From NCBI RefSeq assembly GCF_002929705.1, contig NZ_PJIN01000005.1, forward strand, positions 124,001 through 188,000: a stretch of DNA of 64,000 nt, read 5' to 3'. Position numbers and translations under genes: made by a program. The notes below the pieces were generated by a model. That model had not been told where the DNA came from, did not search any database, and was given only the letters and a program-made list of their open reading frames with translations. Position 1 is the first letter of the stretch. Each line of letters begins with the position of its first letter. This stretch comes from Arthrobacter sp. N199823 (GTDB lineage Bacteria; Actinomycetota; Actinomycetes; Actinomycetales; Micrococcaceae). Positions 17,471 to 25,171 of the stretch are shown here, piece after piece.

Positions 17471-18501
17471 AAACTCGCTCCTACTACTCGACGCGAAATG
17501 AAGTTCGCGGACAGAACCATGACCAACCCAATCAAAGCCTGAAATAGTCCGATTGCAGCGGCATAACTAAGATTGTTTGACACCAAGCCCACACGGTACA
17601 GATATGTAGAAATGACATCTGCGGTGGAGTAGGTCAAGGGGTTGTACAACAAGAGCACCTTCTCAAAGCCGACGTTGAGGAACGTGCCAATGTTCAGAAT
17701 CAGCAGGGTCATCATGGTCGGCCGAATACCAGGCAGTGTGACGTGCCAGATCTGCCGCCAGCGATTGGCACCATCAATCTCGGCCGCCTCGTAGAGCGAA
17801 GCGTCTACCGTCGTCAAGGCTGCTAGGTAGAGGATCGTTCCCCACCCAACCGTCTGCCAGACTTCCGAGCCAACGTAGATTACACGGAACCACTCTGCAC
17901 GTTGCAGGAATGGAATCGCGTCCCCTCCGAGCGCCGTGATGATTTGATTCGCGGTGCCCTGCAAGGAAAGCAACTGCATGACCATGCCGACGATGATCAC
18001 AATCGAGAGGAAGTGCGGCAGATACGAGATTGACTGCACTATTCGTTTGAAGGCCTTCTTGCGTACTTCGTTGAGCAGGAGTGCAAGAAGAATGGGGAGG
18101 GGGAAGCAAACCACGAGCGTCAGTCCGCCCAGGATCACCGTGTTGGAGAAAACGTGCCAGAAGACCGGGTCATTGATGAACATCGAGACGTAGCGAAGGC
18201 CAACCCACTCGTCGCCAAAGATGTTTCCCCCGGGACGAAAGCGCCGGAACGCAATAACGTTGCCGAGCATCGGTGCGTAGCGGAAGATAGCAAGGAAGAT
18301 CAGTGGCACGATCACAAGCGCGTAAAGCTGCCAATCCCGTTGGATAGCTTTGCGCAGCGGTCGCCGCCCCGCGCTCTTTTTCACGCGCCGTGATTGACCA
18401 AGCGGCTCTTTGCCAACCTGGTCAGGTGCCCCGCGGCCGGAGCGGCCGCCCGGGGGATGTGCCGCAGCCGGGTTCGGCTGCTCCGTTTTTATTGTGGTCA
18501 T
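17464..18501 (-). CDS. CUT1 ABC sugar transporter permease (LplB/YteP type)
   Basis: A 345-residue permease with a hydrophilic, basic N-terminal extension of about 50 residues followed by six membrane spans. The EAA loop is YEAAEIDGANRWRQIWHVTLP. This pairing of LplB-like and LplC-like permeases with a large binding protein is typical for oligosaccharide importers in actinobacteria and bacilli, here probably for xylo-oligosaccharides. The gene starts 80 nt after the binding-protein gene and overlaps the next permease by 7 nt. AT the N terminus the charged tail GGRSGRGAPDQ is likely cytoplasmic. Confidence 0.93.
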   Translation of the reverse strand: MTTIKTEQPNPAAAHPPGGRSGRGAPDQVGKEPLGQSRRVKKSAGRRPLRKAIQRDWQLYALVIVPLIFLAIFRYAPMLGNVIAFRRFRPGGNIFGDEWVGLRYVSMFINDPVFWHVFSNTVILGGLTLVVCFPLPILLALLLNEVRKKAFKRIVQSISYLPHFLSIVIIVGMVMQLLSLQGTANQIITALGGDAIPFLQRAEWFRVIYVGSEVWQTVGWGTILYLAALTTVDASLYEAAEIDGANRWRQIWHVTLPGIRPTMMTLLILNIGTFLNVGFEKVLLLYNPLTYSTADVISTYLYRVGLVSNNLSYAAAIGLFQALIGLVMVLSANFISRRVVGASLW

Positions 18502-18581
18502 TTCATTGCTCCATCAGCTCGACCGTATAGCGATTCGAGGCGCCATCCTGCGCCGCGAACTAGCGAAGTTTGCAACGGAAA

Positions 18582-20252
18582 CTACGCTTTGTCAGCAAAA
18601 CGCTCGCGGGCGGAATTCATCAGCTCGACATAGGCAGGAAGACCTTGGCCTTCGAGCTCCTTAACAAATTTGTCCCATTCGCCGAGGTCTCGCTGACCCA
18701 GGATGAACTTCAAGGTATTGGTATCGACTGTGTCCTTCAACGGAGTGCCCGTCAGAGACGCCTGCTCGAGCTCCGCCTCCTCCAACGGCGCTGGCGGAGC
18801 TGGAGCGAGCGGGGTTCTGGTGGAAAGAACCGCAGCAATGTAGGCCACATCCTCAGGAGTGCTGTAGGACTCCTTCAGCTTTCGGCTTTCCGTCGATTCT
18901 GAGGGGAAGGTGGCGAATCCAAGATCGATTTCCAGATCGACTTTGGCGTTGGGGTTCAGGTTGCGGGCATCAAGAGAGAACTCTTTGTTCAACGTGATGG
19001 TTCCGGCTGCGTCCTTGGTGTAGTGCTTACCTTCAACACCCCACCGCAACAGTTCACGTGCCTGGGGGTTGTAGTAGAACCAATCAAGGAACTGCAGGAG
19101 CGCCAGAAAGTTGGGCTCGTCCTTCGCTTTGGAACTGATCATGAAGCCATGCCAGAAATTGCGAGGTTCCACCGTGTCACCGGCAGGACCACCAGGAGGT
19201 GGGATGAGACCAACCTGGTAGCTGCCCGCCCCAATGGTCTTGTCCAGCGCCGTCGAAAAGTCAATCGCTGTATTGGTTGAACCTGATGCCGCAAAGATCT
19301 TGTTGTTGGCGAAATTCTCAGACACGCTGGCACTGCCGCCTCCGGCGTCGGCCGCGGTCATGGACTCCACGTCCAGCAAGCCATCTTCCACCAACCCGCG
19401 GAAATACGTCACCATTTCTTTGTATTCGGGTGATGTTGCCGCGTACTTGAACTTTCCTGCGCTTTCGTCCCAGACCATGCCGTTCCCGAAGCCCCAACCA
19501 GCCTGTGTTCCGAAGGCACGTGCAGCATAGTTCAACAAGGACTGGCCCTCAAAGCCATCGGCCAACGGGTAGGAATTGGGATATTTGGCCTTGATCTTTA
19601 GCAACGCCGCGCGCATTTCATCCCAAGTATTGGGGACTCCCGCGCCAACTTCCTCAAAAACATCTTTGCGCAGCACCAGGGAGAATACGGGCACTGAGAC
19701 CTCTTGCAGGCCCGGCATCATGTAGTACTTGCCGTCAGACTGGCGCAGGTTCTCGACCATGGTTCCCAAGTCCCATTCCTTCACGTACTTCTTGAAGTTG
19801 GGCATGTGGTCCACGTAATCGCTTAGTGGCAAGACGGCGCCTGAGGAGACAAACGCTTCCTCTTCACCTGTGTAAATCAGCGGAATGATCGAGGGTGCGT
19901 CACCGGCACTGATAAGCAGGCTCCGCTTCTCCTTAGCGTCGCTGAAGGGAATGTGGGTCAAGCCCAGAGTGACGTTGGTACGCGCCTTGATTTCTTTGAA
20001 GATCTCCCATGAGTCCTTCACCGGAGTATCGGGCCAATCGGTCCAGAGCAGACCAAGATCCAGTGGTTCGGTGGCCTTGAACTGCATGTCGGCAGCAAAG
20101 TTCTCCATCGCGCCAACATTCTGTGAGCTGATATCCAGGGCGGCTTTTGGCTTGCTGCTGCAAGCAGTCAGCGCGAGCAATCCGGTCGCTGCGATGCCCG
20201 TGATAAAGGTGCGCCGACTGACCGGCGGGGTTTTGAACGCGAAAGGTGTCAT
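18582..20252 (-). CDS. Extracellular solute-binding lipoprotein, oligosaccharide type
   Basis: A 556-residue substrate-binding protein. Its signal sequence contains a twin-arginine-like SRRTFITGIAATG followed by the lipobox L-T-A-C with Cys31 as the probable lipidation site, so it is likely exported by Tat or Sec and anchored outside the membrane. The large size and the C-terminal Trp/Tyr-rich half (FLDWFYYNPQARELLRWG) fit the LplA-like group that binds long oligosaccharides. ATG follows AAGGAAG. It is the first gene of the transport and hydrolase operon, and two CCGATA-type operator sequences lie 45-77 nt upstream. Ligand identity is inferred from the xylanolytic enzymes encoded downstream. 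Confidence 0.93.
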   Translation of the reverse strand: MTPFAFKTPPVSRRTFITGIAATGLLALTACSSKPKAALDISSQNVGAMENFAADMQFKATEPLDLGLLWTDWPDTPVKDSWEIFKEIKARTNVTLGLTHIPFSDAKEKRSLLISAGDAPSIIPLIYTGEEEAFVSSGAVLPLSDYVDHMPNFKKYVKEWDLGTMVENLRQSDGKYYMMPGLQEVSVPVFSLVLRKDVFEEVGAGVPNTWDEMRAALLKIKAKYPNSYPLADGFEGQSLLNYAARAFGTQAGWGFGNGMVWDESAGKFKYAATSPEYKEMVTYFRGLVEDGLLDVESMTAADAGGGSASVSENFANNKIFAASGSTNTAIDFSTALDKTIGAGSYQVGLIPPPGGPAGDTVEPRNFWHGFMISSKAKDEPNFLALLQFLDWFYYNPQARELLRWGVEGKHYTKDAAGTITLNKEFSLDARNLNPNAKVDLEIDLGFATFPSESTESRKLKESYSTPEDVAYIAAVLSTRTPLAPAPPAPLEEAELEQASLTGTPLKDTVDTNTLKFILGQRDLGEWDKFVKELEGQGLPAYVELMNSARERFADKA

Positions 20253-20296
20253 TTTTCTCTTCCTTGAGTCGTGACTTGTAGCTAGCCCGAACCTTT

Positions 20297-20329
20297 CCGA
20301 TAGTTTCGGGATAGTTCCGATACTTTTGA
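20297..20329. promoter_or_regulatory. Tandem LacI operators upstream of the transporter/xylanase operon
   Basis: Two elements 20 bp apart (about two helical turns): CCGATAGTTTCGG at 20297-20309, one mismatch from the perfect palindrome at 8496, and CCGATACTTTTGA at 20317-20329, a weaker copy. They lie 45-77 nt upstream of the binding-protein start, where they could overlap the promoter. The spacing would allow cooperative binding on one face of the helix. Confidence 0.65.
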
Positions 20330-20640
20330 AGAGTAATTCAGGTCACACCCTATGTCAATGGGTTCTCAAGAATGCACAGGGCAGCAAGAAGCCCACATGG
20401 ATTGACTGTGATCCAACGACGCTGGTTCCACCGGCATTGGATGAGTGGTTGCCGCAGGCCTATTTGACGCGGCTAATTGCCGGAGGTGTTGCTTCCCGGC
20501 TGAAATTTGCCAGTTTCACAGCCCTGTTACTGGGGCACTGGACCGCGGAACAATGCGGCAAGCTACATTCAAGGGATGTTTGTGAATGAGGGACGGCAGA
20601 TTCTTTGGCGCCCGCACCATCGAGGAGAGCTGTGGAAGTT
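20330..20640. other. 311-nt region without a confident gene; possible gene remnant
   Basis: A plus-strand open frame of 87 codons starting at TTG 20326 and ending at 20589 covers most of this gap. Its second half (LVPPALDEWLPQAYLTRLIAG, then Ala/Leu-rich residues to GHWTAEQCGKLH) looks protein-like, but there is no ribosome-binding site, it begins inside the operator region, and no family was recognised. It may be a decayed fragment of a longer gene or a chance frame. A minus-strand transcript from 20643 ends nearby only if transcription runs toward the binding protein promoter, so a terminator would be expected, but no strong hairpin was found. Confidence 0.25.
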
Positions 20641-20642
20641 TT

Positions 20643-21299
20643 TTAGTTTCCGAGCTCATTAACGCGTGAGCGCAGGATCTGAACGCCTGGGCCGTGGAGC
20701 TTGTCCAGATGCGCCCGGCGCCCGGCCATGACCATCACCAGAGACAGTGTTGGCCCCTCAACGAGAGGACCGGTTCCGGCAGCAAAAGGGCCGTCGTCGG
20801 CCTTCAGATGGAGGCCCGCTGCGTTGCTCCGACTGGGAACGGCGAAGTCACGGAGGGCATAAAACTCTGCAACTGGCATGAGCACATCCATGGGTGGAGT
20901 CCGGCTCAACCCCAACGGAAAGCGAATATCTTCGGCATGGACCAGGACTTCGCCCAGATAGGCGGCGGTGTCGGACGTAGGAGCCGTAGTGCTGGTGATG
21001 ACGGCCCGGAACTGTTCCAGGGTCGCCTCCGGAGTGGCGCCCAGGTACTCGCGCAGGCGGCGTAGGTTGTGCACGTTTGGGCGGAACCGCGCGCCGAGCA
21101 TGCTGCGGATCCACCGCCATTGGCCAATGCTTGCCGCGGCGCTTAGATGGGCCACGACCTGTTCAACATCCCACGCTCCACACAAAGATTCGTGATGCCA
21201 TTGGGCCGGTGTCAGGGTAGCCAAATCCTCCGCGAGCGCGGCCCGTTCAGCGTGCGTCAAGGCCCACAACTCGTTGTCCCGAATCTTTGCCATGGTCAT
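20643..21299 (-). CDS. Maleylpyruvate isomerase family mycothiol-dependent enzyme (DinB superfamily)
   Basis: A 218-residue four-helix-bundle protein of the TIGR03083 group. The metal-binding His is expected in CGAWDVEQVVAHLSAA (about residue 51), and a second conserved segment is LVHAEDIRFPLG (about residue 121). Family members use mycothiol as thiol cofactor, which agrees with an actinobacterial host, but most are of unknown substrate. Two in-frame ATG codons (21299 and 21293) are possible; GGGGA is better spaced for the second. The gene is monocistronic. The gap upstream (21300-21432) contains a hairpin that probably ends transcription of the CU044_5270 gene. Confidence 0.87.
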   Translation of the reverse strand: MTMAKIRDNELWALTHAERAALAEDLATLTPAQWHHESLCGAWDVEQVVAHLSAAASIGQWRWIRSMLGARFRPNVHNLRRLREYLGATPEATLEQFRAVITSTTAPTSDTAAYLGEVLVHAEDIRFPLGLSRTPPMDVLMPVAEFYALRDFAVPSRSNAAGLHLKADDGPFAAGTGPLVEGPTLSLVMVMAGRRAHLDKLHGPGVQILRSRVNELGN

Positions 21300-21356
21300 T
21301 TTCCCCTATGCCGTTGGTGTGACTCCAATCCTAGGCGAGCACGCATTAACGCAGTC

Positions 21357-21400
21357 TGCTGGTGCGGTTGGTCCCGTTCGTTGAACCACCCGCACCAGCA
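21357..21400 (-). terminator. Hairpin downstream of the CU044_5270-type gene
   Basis: Inverted arms TGCTGGTGCGG (21357-21367) and CCGCACCAGCA (21390-21400) pair perfectly, with further imperfect pairing inside. It lies 33-76 nt after the minus-strand stop at 21433 and before the next minus-strand gene. There is no U-run on the minus strand, so it is a moderate rather than certain terminator. Confidence 0.5.
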
Positions 21401-21432
21401 AGATTTTATTGTTATTCGCCCCAGGACCGGTT

Positions 21433-22467
21433 TTACGGAGCCGAGTCAACCACAGTGGTCCGAATGGTGGTCCATTCACCGGCTGTTCCCGCAGGGATGG
21501 GGCCATCGGCCTGTAACGTGACTGTCCGTTCGCCGATCAGTTGCCCCGTCACAGGATCAATGATGATGTCCTTGCGTACTGCGTTCCGTTCAACCCGGCC
21601 GATGGCAATGCCCACCTGACCATCCAAAGTTGCTTGTTTATCCACCAGAGTGACTCCCGGGATCATGGCTGCCGCCTTGTACAGCGCCGCACGCAAATCG
21701 GCGGGAACCAGCCCGGTGCGCAAAAGAGCCGCGATTTCGCTCATGGCCTGGGAATCAGGCGAGTCGCCCTTACCCAGTGCTTGTTTGTAGATACTATTCA
21801 GCAACAAATACGGGTTCCGTGGCATCGACGCCAGATCACTTTCACTGGGCATCCCCGATGGGCCATCCTGAAATGCCCCGCCCTTCCCTCGCCATGTCTC
21901 TGGGGCACCACCCCGGAGTCCCTGAATTCCCTGCACAAATTCCTTCTTTTCTTCATCAAAGAACGTGGTGGGTATGCGGCCGGATCGGACCATAACCCAC
22001 TCGTCTTGGCGGTTGGCAGGAATGTATGTGGCGATCTTTTCGGTGTCCAACCAGAACCACTGTTTGCTGGGCGGCCCATCGTAACCAGCAGGGCTTGCTC
22101 CGGCTGCCCCGGAAGGCCAGAGGTTGGTACTCTCAATCTTCAGATATTGGCCAGGGCCTACCACCGGGTCCGCGGTTTTGATGATCAACTCCGCTGCATG
22201 GTTAAGTACCTCGGCGGCCTCGGCCGAGGCGGCGCCGCGCCATCCAGCGAGCCCCACCACATTGCCGGCCACCAGCGCCGTTACCAAAGCTAGCGTTGCC
22301 AGGGACCCCATCGCGATCCGCAAACCCTTGGTCCGGCGTCGTATATTCCGCTTCTTATGCCCAGGGGTGATCCGCTGCAGCAACTGCTCATGACCATGCT
22401 CGATCACGGAGTCTTTGACGATCGGGATGTCGCTGCGCATCTCACGCAGTAGTTTGAGCTCGTCCAT
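21433..22467 (-). CDS. CU044_5270-family membrane protein paired with ECF sigma factor
   Basis: A 344-residue protein with a cytoplasmic N terminus of about 50 residues (MDELKLLREMRSDIPI), one membrane span (about residues 51-75), and an extracytoplasmic domain of about 260 residues that matches the actinobacterial CU044_5270 family. Motifs include PGQYLKIES, the Trp-rich PSKQWFWLDTEKIATYIPA and RNPYLLLNSIYKQALG. The start overlaps the end of the sigma-factor gene by 26 nt, so the pair is coupled. The topology (cytoplasmic tail, one span, outer sensor) suggests a regulator of that sigma factor, although no zinc-binding anti-sigma motif is present. The trigger signal is unknown. Confidence 0.82.
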   Translation of the reverse strand: MDELKLLREMRSDIPIVKDSVIEHGHEQLLQRITPGHKKRNIRRRTKGLRIAMGSLATLALVTALVAGNVVGLAGWRGAASAEAAEVLNHAAELIIKTADPVVGPGQYLKIESTNLWPSGAAGASPAGYDGPPSKQWFWLDTEKIATYIPANRQDEWVMVRSGRIPTTFFDEEKKEFVQGIQGLRGGAPETWRGKGGAFQDGPSGMPSESDLASMPRNPYLLLNSIYKQALGKGDSPDSQAMSEIAALLRTGLVPADLRAALYKAAAMIPGVTLVDKQATLDGQVGIAIGRVERNAVRKDIIIDPVTGQLIGERTVTLQADGPIPAGTAGEWTTIRTTVVDSAP

Positions 22468-23029
22468 GATCTGCTTCCTCGGTGTTGATCTGATGGGAGC
22501 CGGCAGCTGCTTTCAGGATGCGCCGAGCCCGGTTGAGTCGTGACCTCACAGTGCCGATGGGTACCTTGGTGGCTTCGGCAATACCCTCATAATTCAGTTC
22601 CGCCCAGGCATAAAGCAGGATGCATTCCCTGTCCACAGCGGAAAGTTTCCGCAACGCCGCAGCCAACGCCGAGGTAGCTGCCGCGGCATCCAGCTGCTCA
22701 GCAATCCGCTCGGTGCTGTCGGCGTAGGCGTCACGGCCCGACGATTTGGCAAGCACCTTGAGTATTTTCGCCTCGGTCCGATGGTGCTTGCGCAGCAGAT
22801 TGGTGGCAATGCCGAACAACCACGGACGGGCATCCGCCCACGCATGGTCAAAGGAATCCAGCCGCTCAAAAGCGATCAGAAAAGTTTCGGCCATGACGTC
22901 CTCGGCTGCCGATTCGCCGGTGCGGCGGGCCGCATACCTGTAGATCATCCGGGCATATTTGTCGTAGAGAGCAGTGAAAACTTGAGGGTTCTCACCGGAT
23001 CCACGAATGATGTCGCTGTCTGTAGTCAC
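22442..23029 (-). CDS. ECF RNA polymerase sigma factor
   Basis: A 195-residue extracytoplasmic-function sigma factor. Region 2 is TALYDKYARMIYRYAARRTG to ARPWLFGIATNLLRKHHR (-10 recognition); region 4 is LNYEGIAEATKVPIGTVRSRL with the helix-turn-helix for -35 recognition. The start is GTG at 23029. A 26-nt overlap couples it to the membrane protein encoded downstream, which probably controls its activity. The 152-nt gap upstream, shared with the divergent pseudouridine synthase gene, should hold its promoter. No self-regulated promoter motif was identified by eye. Confidence 0.93.
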   Translation of the reverse strand: MTTDSDIIRGSGENPQVFTALYDKYARMIYRYAARRTGESAAEDVMAETFLIAFERLDSFDHAWADARPWLFGIATNLLRKHHRTEAKILKVLAKSSGRDAYADSTERIAEQLDAAAATSALAAALRKLSAVDRECILLYAWAELNYEGIAEATKVPIGTVRSRLNRARRILKAAAGSHQINTEEADHGRAQTTA

Positions 23030-23181
23030 ACCATGTATTGCACGGTGGCCGCAAAAGAGTTCACGGTCGCCACGGCTGCGCGCGTCATTGTCTTCCTGCA
23101 GCTTGTCCCCCGATGATCGGTTTCACCTTAGCAAGGCGCGTGGTCCGAGCCCTCCGCAAGCCTCGGTACCCTTGGAGAGTG

Positions 23182-24108
23182 ATGAAATCTCCCCTTCCCG
23201 TCCGCAATGGCGTCAATGCAACACGCGTGCGAGTTCCTGATGAAGGCCCGTGGGCAACGGCCATGGAATTTGTGCTGGATAAGTTTGGCCACGTGGATTC
23301 TGCCGGCATTGTGGATAGGTTTGTGCGCGGCGAGGTCCGGGCCATCGACGGGGAAATCGTCACACCCAGCACACCCTTGAACGAGCACATGTTCATTTGG
23401 TACTACCGTGAGCTGCCCGTTGAAAAGCGCCTCCCCGTAGAACTATCCATCCTGCACCAGGACGAAAACCTCGTGGTGGTGGATAAGCCGCACTTCCTGC
23501 CCACAACACCCGGTGGCATGTACGTGCAGGAATCGGCGTTAGTCCGCCTTCGAGTTCTGCTGGACGCCCCGGATCTGGTGCCGATTCACCGTTTGGACCG
23601 CATGACCGCTGGAGTGCTGCTGTTCTCCGCCAACCCTGACACCCGGGGCAAGTACCAACTACTCTTTGAAAAACGACGCATTGAAAAGACCTACCGCGCT
23701 GTGGCCCCGGTGCGCGAGGACCTGAAATTTCCGCTGGTGGTGCGTAGCCGCATGATCAAGTCACGCACGTATCTTTTAGCTCAAGAAATAGCGGGTGAGC
23801 CCAATGCTGAAACACGCATTGAGCTCATGGATACGCGCGTAGATGCCGCCACCGGTCAGACACTGGGCCTCTACGATCTCCAGCCACACACAGGCAAAAC
23901 CCACCAGCTGCGGGTTCATCTTGCTTCCCTTGGAATCGGCATCATGAACGACTCGTTCTACCCGATCCTGCACGACCAGGCCCCCGATGATTACAGCAAA
24001 CCGCTGCAGCTCCTGGCCCACAGCATTGCCTTCACCGACCCGCTGACTCGCGAACCGGTGAAGTACTCCTCAAAGCTGGAACTGTCCGAGTTCCCAGACC
24101 ACCAGTAA
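23182..24108 (+). CDS. RluA-family pseudouridine synthase
   Basis: A 308-residue RNA pseudouridine synthase. The catalytic Asp lies in VPIHRLDRMTAGVLLFS (HRLDRxT/G motif, about residue 140), and the family lysine/leucine segment is YDLQPHTGKTHQLRVHLASLG near residue 235. A short N-terminal extension (about residues 1-70) replaces the S4 domain found in other members. The start was set at ATG 23182 (M-K-S-P-L-P); GGAGAG sits very close (2 nt), so GTG at 23179 or a nearby codon is also possible. An upstream extension to 23038 would run into the sigma-factor promoter and is not used. The RNA target cannot be told from the sequence. It is convergent with the gene at 24153. Confidence 0.9.
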   Translation: MKSPLPVRNGVNATRVRVPDEGPWATAMEFVLDKFGHVDSAGIVDRFVRGEVRAIDGEIVTPSTPLNEHMFIWYYRELPVEKRLPVELSILHQDENLVVVDKPHFLPTTPGGMYVQESALVRLRVLLDAPDLVPIHRLDRMTAGVLLFSANPDTRGKYQLLFEKRRIEKTYRAVAPVREDLKFPLVVRSRMIKSRTYLLAQEIAGEPNAETRIELMDTRVDAATGQTLGLYDLQPHTGKTHQLRVHLASLGIGIMNDSFYPILHDQAPDDYSKPLQLLAHSIAFTDPLTREPVKYSSKLELSEFPDHQ

Positions 24109-24152
24109 CCCGCTTCAGTCCGAGCTTGGGCGCAATCAGCCTTCGGTTCCAC

Positions 24153-24572
24153 TCAGACGCCGATCGCGGAAATCTCCACGAGAGCCCTCACCTGAACCTC
24201 CGGTTGGCGTGCCGTGACCAAGGTACGGATCGCACCTGCCACCGACCGGGCCATGGCGGGAGCCGGCAGTGAGCCGTCGGTTCCGATCCGGATCTTGACA
24301 GTCATGACTGACCGGCCACCTGCAGAAGCTGCGTCCGGCAAGGATGCCTCGCCCAAGGACCCCGCACCCGAGGGACCGGGGCCGCGTTCCTGAGTGCCGC
24401 CGTCGTCCGCCTCGGAGCACACCACAAAGGGCACTGGCGTCGCGCCGCTGCCGGGATCCACCAGTGACCCCAGCTGCTTGAGCGCGCTCAACCACACCGG
24501 GTCAGCGGCATAGACAGTGGCCACGCCATCCATGGCCAGCACCAACTGGTGAATATCGTCTTCGAGGCTCAT
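24153..24572 (-). CDS. Small protein of the Asp23/sigma locus, unknown function
   Basis: A 139-residue protein not recognised as a named family. Its N-terminal part (residues 1-30) and C-terminal part (about 90-139, VKIRIGTDGSLPAPAMARSV) look like the alpha/beta pattern of Asp23-type proteins, joined by a Gly/Pro/Asp-rich linker (about residues 50-85). No membrane span or signal peptide is visible. The ATG overlaps the TGA of the anti-sigma/Asp23 gene by 4 nt, so it is the last gene of the sigma unit 25731-24153. It may be a diverged Asp23-like partner in the same envelope-stress system; that is inference. Confidence 0.7.
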   Translation of the reverse strand: MSLEDDIHQLVLAMDGVATVYAADPVWLSALKQLGSLVDPGSGATPVPFVVCSEADDGGTQERGPGPSGAGSLGEASLPDAASAGGRSVMTVKIRIGTDGSLPAPAMARSVAGAIRTLVTARQPEVQVRALVEISAIGV

Positions 24573-25171
24573 GAGCGCCCTTTCCCTGATTCGCCGGAAC
24601 CGTTGCCGATCACCGGTGGCCGGATATCCGTGAAGGCCACATGTACTGCCGTCACATTGAGCTCTGTTTCTACCAGTAACTCGGCAAAAACCGCGTCACG
24701 CAACGTCTGTGCGAGCTCCGGCAGCGGGTGACCGTAGCGGGCCGAGACATTGATCTTCACTTCCACAGGCTCTCCAGGAACGCTGACGTCACCCTCGAGC
24801 TGGCACCGTCCAATGAGCACCCCGCCCAAGGAATCGCCCACCGTGCGGACTAGCGCAATGACGGCGCCTTCGGTCTCGCTCAGCTCATCCAGCTCGCCGC
24901 CACGAAGCGGAATCGTGCGGCCCGCCCGTGACTCCAGGCGCAGATTCGCCATGATGCCATCAAGCCAGCCGGTGTCGTCGGCAGTTGCGGAGGCAACGTC
25001 GTCATCCATCATCAAAAGGGCGGCGGCGCTGAGGCTGCGCAGCCCGGCCAGTTGCGCCTGGCACTGCGGGCAATAGTCAATGTGCTCGGCGTCCGGGGAC
25101 GTGCCGCTGTCCAGATAGTCGCTGAGGGCTTCGATGCGCCGACCGCAATCATGCGTGGGGTTCATCGCCAT
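24569..25171 (-). CDS. Putative anti-sigma zinc-finger domain fused to Asp23/Gls24 domain
   Basis: A 200-residue protein with two parts. The N terminus carries H30-x3-C34-x2-C37 (HIDYCPQC), the zinc-binding motif of ZAS anti-sigma factors, preceded by a helix with Cys9. Residues about 90-190 form an Asp23/Gls24 domain: GGVLIGRCQLEGDVSVPGEP, then VEVKINVSARYGHPLPELAQ and the C-terminal VTAVHVAFTDIRPP, the usual VxVxVTDI-like end. There is no membrane span. The gene overlaps the ECF sigma gene by 10 nt, the typical arrangement for a sigma/anti-sigma pair. The likely role is to hold the sigma factor and link its release to the state of the envelope Asp23 network. Fusion of these two domains is unusual in my knowledge. 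Confidence 0.75.
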   Translation of the reverse strand: MAMNPTHDCGRRIEALSDYLDSGTSPDAEHIDYCPQCQAQLAGLRSLSAAALLMMDDDVASATADDTGWLDGIMANLRLESRAGRTIPLRGGELDELSETEGAVIALVRTVGDSLGGVLIGRCQLEGDVSVPGEPVEVKINVSARYGHPLPELAQTLRDAVFAELLVETELNVTAVHVAFTDIRPPVIGNGSGESGKGRS

